From CAVPDE01 sp963707125 (GTDB lineage Bacteria > Desulfobacterota > DSM-4660 > Desulfatiglandales > HGW-15): a stretch of DNA of 64,000 nucleotides. Below the pieces are notes generated by a model. That model had not been told where the DNA came from. It did not search any database and saw only the letters and a program-made list of their open reading frames with translations. Positions 34,227-41,316 of this stretch are shown here, piece by piece. The stretch spans positions 80,804-144,803 of the forward strand of contig CAVPOU010000018.1 of NCBI GenBank assembly GCA_963707125.1. The letters run 5' to 3'. The translations under genes were made by a program, and so were the position numbers. The number at the start of each line of letters is the position of its first letter. Position 1 is the stretch's first letter.

Positions 34227-34769
34227 ATGAAGAGTGAACAGGAAGCGCTTGAGAAAGCCAAAAAGGTCAAGTTTGTGATCCTCGATATCCACGGCGTGTT
34301 GACGGACTGCGTGCTCTACTACGCCGACGACGGGAAAAAATCCGAAATGTTCTCTCTCCACGATCGCCTGGGATGCAAGGCCCTGGTCGAAGGCGGCATC
34401 GGCGTGGCCTTCCTGACCAGCAAGATCACCCGGACCGATGAGCAGGTGGGCAGCGTGTATGGTGTGCCTCCGGAAAAACTCTGGGGCACATCCGCCAAAA
34501 TCGGCAAGCTCGACGAGTTCGAGAAAGAAACCGGCCTCAAGGATGAGGACATCTGCTACGTCGGTGATGAAATGATCGATCTGGGCGTCATGAGAAGAGC
34601 GGGCTTCTCTGTGGCCCCGGGCGATGCTTCGGCGCAGGCGAGAGAGGATGCCCACTACGTCACCAAAGCGGGCGGCGGCAAAGGCGTGGTCAGGGAACTG
34701 GCCCAGTTCATCCTGACCGCCCAGGGAAAATGGGCGGCAGTGGCCGAGAAACTGAGCAAGGTGGGCTGA
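34227..34769 (+). CDS. HAD-superfamily (KdsC-like) phosphatase-type carboxylase subunit
   Basis: 180 residues. Motif I ILDIHGVLTD keeps nucleophile Asp20 but has His22 in place of the second Asp, as in the preceding gene; motif II is LTSK; motif IV YVGDEMIDLGVM keeps both acidic residues. It looks like the better-preserved candidate for the 18-kDa subunit that dephosphorylates phenylphosphate to give the enzyme-bound phenolate for carboxylation. KdsC proper (KDO-8-phosphate phosphatase) is unlikely because of the His substitution and the context. CAGGAGGATAG precedes its ATG. It is followed by two G+C-rich hairpins and the second UbiD gene. Confidence 0.78.
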   Translation: MKSEQEALEKAKKVKFVILDIHGVLTDCVLYYADDGKKSEMFSLHDRLGCKALVEGGIGVAFLTSKITRTDEQVGSVYGVPPEKLWGTSAKIGKLDEFEKETGLKDEDICYVGDEMIDLGVMRRAGFSVAPGDASAQAREDAHYVTKAGGGKGVVRELAQFILTAQGKWAAVAEKLSKVG

Positions 34770-34796
34770 AGTAGTCCCGCATTCGCAAAATTAAAC

Positions 34797-34912
34797 ATCC
34801 CTCCCCCTCGACGGGGGAGGGCCAGGGTGGGGGTGAAAAAGAAGAGCCTTATTCCTCAGTTTCTTTGTTTCCCCCTCCCCTTAATCCCCTCCCACCAGGG
34901 GAGGGGAAAATC
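34797..34912. repeat. Two G+C-rich hairpins between HAD gene 2 and UbiD copy 2
   Basis: CCCTCCCCCTCGACGGGGGA at the left forms a stem with its own right half; 34870-34910 (CCCCTCCCC...GGGGAGGGGA) forms another. They resemble the R1 family but are shorter. Possible mRNA processing or transcription attenuation sites. Confidence 0.55.
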
Positions 34913-34939
34913 ATAGTATGACAAATCCTGAAAAGGGAT

Positions 34940-36451
34940 TTGGCAATCGCAACAATCAAAGTGGAGACAGAAGATCTCCAAGAACCCATAAGGAGGCTTA
35001 CCTTGGCAGGATATCCGATTTACAAAGACAACAGGGAATTCATCAAAGGGCTGGAGAAACATGGCGAACTCGTGACCGTCAAGCAGGAAGTGGATTGGGA
35101 TCTGGAGATGGGCGCCATTGTTCGAAGGGTGTGCGAGAAAAAACTCCCCTCCCCTTATTTCAAAAAGATCAAAGACTATCCGGGATTCGAAGCCTTGGGC
35201 GCGCCTCTCGCCACGTACAAGCGGCTGGCCATTGCCCTGGGCATGGACCCCGCTTCCACGGTCCCCCAGATTGCAGACGAGTACGTCCGTCGGACATCAG
35301 GCGAACCGATCAATCCGATCGTCGTGGACAAGAAAAAAGCCCCCTGCAAGGAGAACATCCTCCTCGGCAAGGACGCGGACCTCTTCAAGCTACCGGGGCC
35401 CATGGTCCACGACGGAGACGGCGGCCGATACCTCTGTACGTGGCACTTCGTGGTGGCCAAGGATCCGGACAACGGGATGATCAACTGGGGCATGTATCGT
35501 CAGATGGTCTTTGATGAGAAGACCATGGTCGGCCCCGTGCTTCCTTTCTCGGACATGGGCAAGATGTTCCACGGAAAGTATGTCCCCCGGAACAAACCCA
35601 TGCCTTTTGCCACGGTGATCAGTTGCGATCCACTTTCGGGGGTGGCCGCTTGTGCCCCCTCCCCCATCCCCGAGGATCAGTTCACAGGGATGCTGATGGG
35701 AAAACCCGTCGAAGTGGTGAAATGCGAAACCTGCGATCTTGAGGTCCCGGCCCATGCGGAGATCATTATCGAAGGAGAGGTGCTCCCCAATCTTATGATC
35801 GAAGAGGCCCCTTTCGGGGAGTATACGGGATACCGTACTTCGCCGAGAGAGCCTAGAACAGTCTACCGTGTAAAGGCGATCACTTATCGCAACAACCCGA
35901 TCATAGCGGTTTCCAACATGGGCATTCCCACGGATGAAGGCCAACTTCTCCGCTCTTTCTCTCTGGGTCTGGAGATGCGAAAGCTTCTGGAAAGCCAGGG
36001 AATTCCCATCACCGGGGTCTATATGCTTCCCGAATCGACCCACCATATGGTCGTCGTGGGGGTCAAACCTGCTTACAGCGGCATCGCTTCCCAGATCGCA
36101 AACCTGATCTACGGGAGCAAACTGAGCCCCTGGTTTCATATGGTCGTCGTGGTCGACCAGGATACGGACATCTACGACAAGGATGAGGTCATCCATGCTT
36201 TGTCGACCAAGTGCCATCCGATCACAGGGATTCATAAATACGAAAACGCTCCCGGCACCCCCCTGAATCCTTACATGAGCCCCGAGGATCGGAAATGGAG
36301 CCGAGGGGCCAAGGTGCTTTTTGATTGCACCTTTCCTCTTAGCTGGCCCAAGTCGGACCTGCCCATCAAGGTGGCTTTCAACACGGTTTATCCCAAAGAC
36401 ATCCAGGAAAAGGTTCTCGCTAACTGGAAGAAATACGGGTTCAAAGATTAA
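34940..36451 (+). CDS. UbiD-family (de)carboxylase, phenylphosphate carboxylase type, copy 2
   Basis: 503 residues from a TTG at 34940 with an AAAAGGGA site; no ATG is available in frame near the conserved N-terminus (YPIYKDNREFIKGLEKHGEL). UbiD hallmarks: INWGMYRQMV with the conserved Arg, and IEEAPFGEYTGYR with the two Glu. Longer N-terminus and C-terminus than copy 1. With copy 1 it would form the two large unlike subunits of phenylphosphate carboxylase. The 85-residue subunit gene follows after 11 bases, which ties the two together. Which of the three UbiD proteins pairs with which cannot be told from the sequence. Confidence 0.85.
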   Translation: MAIATIKVETEDLQEPIRRLTLAGYPIYKDNREFIKGLEKHGELVTVKQEVDWDLEMGAIVRRVCEKKLPSPYFKKIKDYPGFEALGAPLATYKRLAIALGMDPASTVPQIADEYVRRTSGEPINPIVVDKKKAPCKENILLGKDADLFKLPGPMVHDGDGGRYLCTWHFVVAKDPDNGMINWGMYRQMVFDEKTMVGPVLPFSDMGKMFHGKYVPRNKPMPFATVISCDPLSGVAACAPSPIPEDQFTGMLMGKPVEVVKCETCDLEVPAHAEIIIEGEVLPNLMIEEAPFGEYTGYRTSPREPRTVYRVKAITYRNNPIIAVSNMGIPTDEGQLLRSFSLGLEMRKLLESQGIPITGVYMLPESTHHMVVVGVKPAYSGIASQIANLIYGSKLSPWFHMVVVVDQDTDIYDKDEVIHALSTKCHPITGIHKYENAPGTPLNPYMSPEDRKWSRGAKVLFDCTFPLSWPKSDLPIKVAFNTVYPKDIQEKVLANWKKYGFKD

Positions 36452-36462
36452 GGAGAAAATCA

Positions 36463-36720
36463 ATGGCGAAAAAAGAATACGATACCTATGTCCTGACCGA
36501 TCTGGCTTTGGTTCCTGAAGACAAGGAACTGGAAATGATCCTTCGTGATCTGACACCCGCTGACAGGCGGTACAAATATCGCAGCTTTTTCGCGTCCGCC
36601 ATGGTGTCGAGAAATGAGAAGAAATACCCGGACAAGCTCTGGGTTCGCCTGGGAAGGGGACAGCTCCAGGAAAAACCCTGGTCCGTCAAGATCGTCAAAG
36701 AGGTGAACAAGTTCCAATAA
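36463..36720 (+). CDS. Small (10 kDa) phenylphosphate carboxylase-type subunit
   Basis: 85 residues, ATG 36463 with AAGGAGAAAATC site, 11 bases after UbiD copy 2. Begins MAKKEYDTYVLTDLALVPED and is highly charged with no recognised domain. The purified carboxylase of Thauera contains a unique 10-kDa subunit required for the CO2 exchange core, and size, position and lack of other homology all fit. I assign it by position and length rather than by a motif. Confidence 0.7.
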   Translation: MAKKEYDTYVLTDLALVPEDKELEMILRDLTPADRRYKYRSFFASAMVSRNEKKYPDKLWVRLGRGQLQEKPWSVKIVKEVNKFQ

Positions 36721-36800
36721 CAGGTTGCTGAAGAAGGCCATGTTCGCAGCTTGCTCAAAAACGCTTAGATACAAGGCGCCGGGAAAAAGTAACGAGTCCT
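36721..36800. repeat. Fragment of family R4 repeat
   Basis: CAGGTTGCTGAAGAAGGCCA, then TCGCAGCTTGCTCAAAAACG and AGATACAAGGCGCCG match the left parts of R4 copies at 21890 and 41115; the right part is missing. Confidence 0.65.
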
Positions 36801-36889
36801 GAGGACTGAGTAAAACAAGGAAATAAAACTCTGCAAATCTACTCAGTCCTCATCACTCATCGCTCAGTCCTTTCCTTTGACCACGAGGG

Positions 36890-38269
36890 GTGGTTTTGAA
36901 AGCTCATCGGACACTCAGAGATTTCATCCAAGTGTTGAGGGCCGAGGGGGAGTTGCTCTCCCTCTCAAAACCCTTTGACCCGAAATACGAGATTTCCACG
37001 ATCATCTCCGAACTGGGGAAGAGGAAAGCGCCGGCCATCCTCTTCGAAAAGGCCAAGGGGTTTCAGATCTCCGTCATAGGAAATCTCTTTGGAACCATCA
37101 GACGTCTCTCTCTCGCCCTGGGGATTGGAGAAGACCGTCTTCTCGAAGACGTCATCCCGAGGCTGGAGAAGAGGATACCCCCTGTTTCGATTTCGGAAGA
37201 CCTCACTCAGGTGGTCAACGTCCCCAGAGGGAAGGTGGACCTTCTCAAAGTCCTTCCTGCGTTGACTCACTACTCGAAGGATTCAGGCCCTTACATCACT
37301 TCAGGCATCTCTTCGGCCAGAGATCCGAAAACCGGCGTCACCGGACGTGGGCTCCATCGCATGGAGGTGAGGGGGAAAAACATCCTAGGCATTTCCCTCC
37401 TCAATCCTCCTCTCGCCGACATCTACGCACAGCACAGGAGGGAGGGGAAAAAGATGGAGATCGCCACGGTGATCGGTGTTCCGCCCGCCGTCTTCATCGC
37501 CTCCATCTTCAAAGTCCCTGCCGGAATAGACAAGCTCTCCGTGGCAGGGGGACTCAAGGGAGAACCTGTGGAGACGACGATGGCCCGGACCGTGGATGTG
37601 GATATCCCCGCCCATGGAGAGATCGTCATCGAAGGGTACATTGACCCCAGGGATAAAGAGGAGGATGGGACTCTCGGCGAATCCAGCGGTTATTACATGG
37701 CCTTTGGAAAGAGCCCGACCATCCACGTCACCGGCCTCAGGTACAGAAAAGGGGCTTTGTACCATGCCGTCGTGCCCTGGGCCCGTGAAGTGGACAGTCT
37801 CCTTTATCTCGTTCATGGCCTTGACTTCATCCCCAAAATGAGAAGGGAGATCCCCTCACTCCGTCAGATCCATTTGGTTCCCATGACATTCGGCTCCCAC
37901 GTGGTCATGAGCATCGACTCAGACCATAAGGGAGAAATACGGAGGGCGCTCACGTTAGCGCTCTCCTTTACCAGCGTCAAGAAGGCGGTCATGGTCGATG
38001 TGGATGTGAACCCGGAGGACGGCCAGGAGGTAGAGTGGGCTCTGGCCACACGATTCCAGGCAGACCGGGATCTGATCGTCATTCCTGAGCTCAGGGGGCA
38101 GCCCATTGATCCTTCCTCCAGATGGACCGGGGAGGGCTTCCTCACCACCAAGATGGGCCTGGATGCCACCCGCCCCAAGAAAGAGGGGTTTGAGAAGGTC
38201 GATGTTCCTGAAGATGTGAAGCGTCGGTTATCTCCTGTGCTGAAGGACCTGATTGGGAGGATGAAATGA
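36890..38269 (+). CDS. UbiD-family protein, divergent third copy
   Basis: 459 residues from GTG 36890; a TTG at 36896 with a better-spaced GAGGGG site is an alternative. Conserved Arg157 in LHRMEV, but the Glu pair region reads EEDGTLGESSGYY: the first Glu aligns with Asp259, the second stays Glu264, and the usual PF is TL. It is less like copies 1 and 2 than they are like each other. It may act on a different aromatic acid or play a structural role. Its stop overlaps the ubiX start (ATGA), so it is translationally coupled to the prenyl-FMN synthase, which supports a prenyl-FMN-dependent function. Confidence 0.8.
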   Translation: MVLKAHRTLRDFIQVLRAEGELLSLSKPFDPKYEISTIISELGKRKAPAILFEKAKGFQISVIGNLFGTIRRLSLALGIGEDRLLEDVIPRLEKRIPPVSISEDLTQVVNVPRGKVDLLKVLPALTHYSKDSGPYITSGISSARDPKTGVTGRGLHRMEVRGKNILGISLLNPPLADIYAQHRREGKKMEIATVIGVPPAVFIASIFKVPAGIDKLSVAGGLKGEPVETTMARTVDVDIPAHGEIVIEGYIDPRDKEEDGTLGESSGYYMAFGKSPTIHVTGLRYRKGALYHAVVPWAREVDSLLYLVHGLDFIPKMRREIPSLRQIHLVPMTFGSHVVMSIDSDHKGEIRRALTLALSFTSVKKAVMVDVDVNPEDGQEVEWALATRFQADRDLIVIPELRGQPIDPSSRWTGEGFLTTKMGLDATRPKKEGFEKVDVPEDVKRRLSPVLKDLIGRMK

Positions 38270-38865
38270 AAAGACTGGTGGTGGGTATCTCAGGGGCCAC
38301 AGGCGCCATTTATGGGATCAGGCTTCTCGAGTTCCTGTCCAAGACCGATGTGGAGACTCACTTAGTGATTTCCGACTCTGCAGAGAAAACCATCCGCATG
38401 GAAACGCACTGGACCCTGGAGCAGGTGAAAGCGCTTGCCACTGCCACCTACAACATGGAGGACGTGGGGGCTGATATCTCAAGCGGCTCTTTTCACACAG
38501 AAGGCATGGTCGTCATCCCCTGCTCCATCAAGAGCCTTTCCGCCATTGCCAATTCCTACAACGAGAATCTCCTGATCCGCGCCGCCGACGTAGCCTTGAA
38601 GGAGAGGCGGAAACTGGTCCTTGTGGTGAGAGAGACCCCTCTTCACAGGGGCCACCTGAGCCTGATGCTCAATGTGGCCGACGCGGGAGCACTGCTCCTT
38701 CCTCCGATCCCGGCTTTTTACTTTCTTCCAAAGACCCTGGACGATATCATCAATCATACGGTGGGGAGGGTTCTCGATGTCTTCGGGATCGACCACAGCC
38801 TTTTCAACCGCTGGGGAAGCAAGAAATTGAAGAATGCCCTGAAAAAGAAAGGAACCCCCAATTAA
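38266..38865 (+). CDS. ubiX: Flavin prenyltransferase UbiX (prenyl-FMN synthase)
   Basis: 199 residues, normal length. Start MKRLVVGISGATGAIYGIRL gives the flavin-binding GASG-like motif; SSGSFHTEGMVVIPCSIKSL and RRKLVLVVRETPLHRGHL are family signatures. It joins dimethylallyl phosphate to reduced FMN, making the cofactor used by UbiD enzymes. Its start overlaps the preceding UbiD gene by 4 bases. The riboflavin kinase-like gene follows, overlapping or adjoining its stop codon, so cofactor synthesis (FMN, then prenyl-FMN) is encoded in one string directly behind the cofactor-using enzymes. Confidence 0.95.
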   Translation: MKRLVVGISGATGAIYGIRLLEFLSKTDVETHLVISDSAEKTIRMETHWTLEQVKALATATYNMEDVGADISSGSFHTEGMVVIPCSIKSLSAIANSYNENLLIRAADVALKERRKLVLVVRETPLHRGHLSLMLNVADAGALLLPPIPAFYFLPKTLDDIINHTVGRVLDVFGIDHSLFNRWGSKKLKNALKKKGTPN

Positions 38866-38881
38866 GATTCACGGGAAAATT

Positions 38882-39244
38882 GTGGACGGAATCCGGGTGG
38901 CGTCGGATTTCACCCAAGTCCCTTGGGTCAAGGACCAGTTTGCCTGCAAACTCGCCATAGACGCCTATCCCGGGACGCTCAACCTGGAGATCACGGAACC
39001 CGATGATCTTCAGGCATTCGAGTCCCTCAAGGCGCAAGAGGGAGTTGAGATCACCCCGGAGCAGGCTTCCTTTTGCAGCGCCAGGTGCTATCCTGTTCTG
39101 ATCGCCGGCAAAGTGAAAGGGGCGATCGTTTTTCCCTGTGTGACGGATTATCCCAAAAACAAGATGGAGCTCATTGCCCCTGTCCACGTGCGAAAGACCC
39201 TTTCCCTCAACGCCGGCGATATCCTGGAAGTGGAAATCCTCTGA
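38882..39244 (+). CDS. ribK: CTP-dependent riboflavin kinase-like protein (archaeal RibK / DUF120 family)
   Basis: The 120 residues from GTG 38882 match the archaeal DUF120 fold: YPGTLNLEI near residue 29, SFCSARCYPVLIAGKVKGAI, PCVTDYPKNKMELIAPVHVR and LSLNAGDILEVEIL at the end. Members phosphorylate riboflavin to FMN with CTP. Placed after ubiX it would supply FMN for prenyl-FMN. The frame is open upstream, and the residues before 38882 (KIHGKIVDG) look like the expected first beta strand, yet no ATG, GTG or TTG precedes them; an ATT at 38861, 7 bases after AAAGGA and overlapping the ubiX stop, could be a rare start. The final TGA overlaps the next ATG. Confidence 0.75.
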   Translation: MDGIRVASDFTQVPWVKDQFACKLAIDAYPGTLNLEITEPDDLQAFESLKAQEGVEITPEQASFCSARCYPVLIAGKVKGAIVFPCVTDYPKNKMELIAPVHVRKTLSLNAGDILEVEIL

Positions 39245-40227
39245 TGACAAAAAAGACTCCTGTTTTGTTGATCCTCCTTTTGTGCTTGCTGATCACCCCC
39301 TCCCCCACCCTGGCTCAGAAGAAAAAAAACTTCGATGCATGGCTTGCGGATTTTCGAACTGAGGCGGCCGCCAAGGGTATCTCTCAGGCAACCATCCAGT
39401 CGGCTCTGTCAAGGGTTCAGTATCTTCCCAAGGTCATCGAGCTCCAGAAGAATCAGCCGGAATTCAAGTTCACCGTGGAAGAGTATTTGATTCGGGTCGC
39501 GTCGGAGAGCAGGGCTTTGCGCGGACGGGAGGTCCTTGCCAAACACCAGTCATTGCTCAATAGGATCTCTGAGCGTTATGGCGTACCGCCTCAGTATCTC
39601 GTTGCCCTCTGGGGGATTGAAACCGACTTCGGAAGGCTTACCGGCGGGTTCCCTGTGATTGATGCGGTGGCCACGCTCGCCTATGGCGGCTCCCGAAGCG
39701 ACTTCTTCAGGAGCGAGTTGCTCTACGCCCTTCGCATCGTTGACCGAGGCCATATCTCCCATGACAAGATGGTTGGGTCATGGGCCGGTGCAACAGGACA
39801 GCTCCAGTTCATGCCCTCCACTTTCTACAGCTACGCGGTCGATTACAACGGGGACGGTCGCATGGATATCTGGAACAACCTGGAAGATATTTTTGCCTCA
39901 GCGGCAAATTACCTGTCCCGGTCAGGATGGGTGCGAGATCAGCCCTGGGGCTGGGAAGTTAACCTGCCAAAGGATTTCGACCGGACCCTGGTGGGCCTGG
40001 ACAACCGAAAATCTCTTGAGGAGTGGGAAAAATTGGGAGTGAGTCATCTGCGAGGCGAAAATTTGAAGAACAGCTCCGCTTGGCTCGCTTCGGTGGTGGC
40101 ACCGGACGGCCAGAGGGGCCGGGCCTTTATGGCCATGGAGAACTACAGAGTCATCTATCGGTGGAACCGCTCACACCACTTCGTGGTCGCTGTCGGAGTG
40201 CTTGCCGACCGTATCGCCGCCCAGTAA
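39244..40227 (+). CDS. mltB: Membrane-bound lytic murein transglycosylase B-type (GH103)
   Basis: 327 residues from ATG 39244, which overlaps the preceding stop (TGATG). N-terminal signal peptide (VLLILLLCLLITPSPTLAQ) with no lipobox cysteine, so probably secreted or membrane-anchored without lipid. GH103 core: YGVPPQYLVALWGIETDFGR with the catalytic Glu, ATLAYGGSRSDFF, GSWAGATGQLQFMPSTFY and DYNGDGRMDIWN. It cleaves peptidoglycan, making 1,6-anhydromuramyl ends. It is a housekeeping-type gene with no clear link to phenol metabolism, though overlapping translation makes it part of the same transcript. Confidence 0.88.
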   Translation: MTKKTPVLLILLLCLLITPSPTLAQKKKNFDAWLADFRTEAAAKGISQATIQSALSRVQYLPKVIELQKNQPEFKFTVEEYLIRVASESRALRGREVLAKHQSLLNRISERYGVPPQYLVALWGIETDFGRLTGGFPVIDAVATLAYGGSRSDFFRSELLYALRIVDRGHISHDKMVGSWAGATGQLQFMPSTFYSYAVDYNGDGRMDIWNNLEDIFASAANYLSRSGWVRDQPWGWEVNLPKDFDRTLVGLDNRKSLEEWEKLGVSHLRGENLKNSSAWLASVVAPDGQRGRAFMAMENYRVIYRWNRSHHFVVAVGVLADRIAAQ

Positions 40228-40432
40228 ACACTCACCGCAGAGACACGAAGAACACAAAGAGAGATTTTTGTTTCTCTGGTTCAAGAGCGGGACAATCAGA
40301 AATACTCCGCTCAAAAAAACCAACAGATTAGAAAGGGGATTTTACTGGAGGGTATTTTCGCCTATCCCGCTTAAGAAAGCGGGATATGCGAAAACTTCTC
40401 TCTGTGTCCTTTGCGCCTCTGCGGTGAACCTA
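40228..40432. repeat. Dispersed repeat with terminal inverted ends, family R5
   Basis: CACCGCAGAGACACGAAG at the left and CTTTGCGCCTCTGCGGTG at the right frame about 160 bases. Same family as 20404-20615. It abuts the stops of two convergent genes. Confidence 0.65.
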
Positions 40433-40942
40433 CTTCTTGTCCCTGGCTCTGATGCTCTCCCTGAAGGTGTTCCAGAAGTCCTTGTCCGTGTCCCTCCAGG
40501 CACCGCCCCACCTCTTCTCAAAATAGGAGGTCGGCAGCCGGTCTTGCCAGGCACCCCAGGGGTTCTTGCCGGTCGCCTTGGCGACGAGAACGTCATTGAG
40601 AAATTCCCCAATTCTTGAAATCTCTTCCTTGGGAAGGTAGGCGGCTGCCCCCTCCCTGATGGATTTGACCAGGTTGGGCGGGTTAAAAGCGTGAGCGGTC
40701 AGCATCACCGCAGGTATCTTCTTCTGGTTGCAGATCCTCAGCAACCCATAGCCGTCCACGCCCATGATGTCCAGGACTGCAAGGTCAAAATACTGAGTCT
40801 CCAGCAGCGCCTTGGCATCCTCGAAGTTGGCCGCGGTCACGACTCTGCACATCCTCAGAGTTTCCTGCATGATTTCCAGAATGTCCGGTTCATCGTCGAC
40901 AACAAGGATCTTCTTATCCTGCAATAGACTGGTGTCTGCCAT
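40430..40942 (-). CDS. Single-domain response regulator
   Basis: 170 residues. Receiver domain at 10-130: KKILVVDDEPDIL with the acidic pair, phospho-acceptor Asp in LAVLDIMGVDGYG, Thr/Ala switch region VMLTAH, and Lys in AAYLPKEE. The C-terminal 40 residues (WGAWQDRLPTSYFEKRWGG) are not a DNA-binding domain. No kinase gene is nearby. Likely acts by protein-protein contact in a phosphorelay. It is convergent with the transglycosylase gene and starts after a GAGGAGGCTC site. Confidence 0.85.
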   Translation of the reverse strand: MADTSLLQDKKILVVDDEPDILEIMQETLRMCRVVTAANFEDAKALLETQYFDLAVLDIMGVDGYGLLRICNQKKIPAVMLTAHAFNPPNLVKSIREGAAAYLPKEEISRIGEFLNDVLVAKATGKNPWGAWQDRLPTSYFEKRWGGAWRDTDKDFWNTFRESIRARDKK

Positions 40943-41114
40943 GGCGGAGCCTCCTCTTCGTTAAAGAATCGATCGGATTCAGGTTGGTTGTCTTGGTAAT
41001 GTTACTTTTTCTTTTTAGCAGATTTAAATGCCCGCAGTCAAATAGTAACTAGCACATGTTTGCCTTGACTTGCCTCTCTTTTTGGATATCCTCGACCAGA
41101 GTAATTGGTAGGGT

Positions 41115-41280
41115 GCAAAAAAAGACCCTGTTCGCAGGTTGCTCAAAACCGCTCAGATACAAGGCGACCGAGATCCTGCCCGCGGCAGGCAGGCCGAGGA
41201 GTGAGACGTACAGTCCAGTACGTCGCAATGACGAGGGATGAGGGCAACGCAGTAGATAGGCGTTTTTGAGCAACCTGCTG
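41115..41280. repeat. MITE-like dispersed repeat, family R4
   Basis: GACCCTGTTCGCAGGTTGCT at the left and GCGTTTTTGAGCAACCTGCT at the right are inverted ends; the interior matches 21890-22050 closely. It lies in the intergenic gap 40943-41316, which holds no gene. Confidence 0.8.
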
Positions 41281-41316
41281 CCCCTCACATGCTCCCTTTT
41301 TAAAGGAGGTCCCAGA

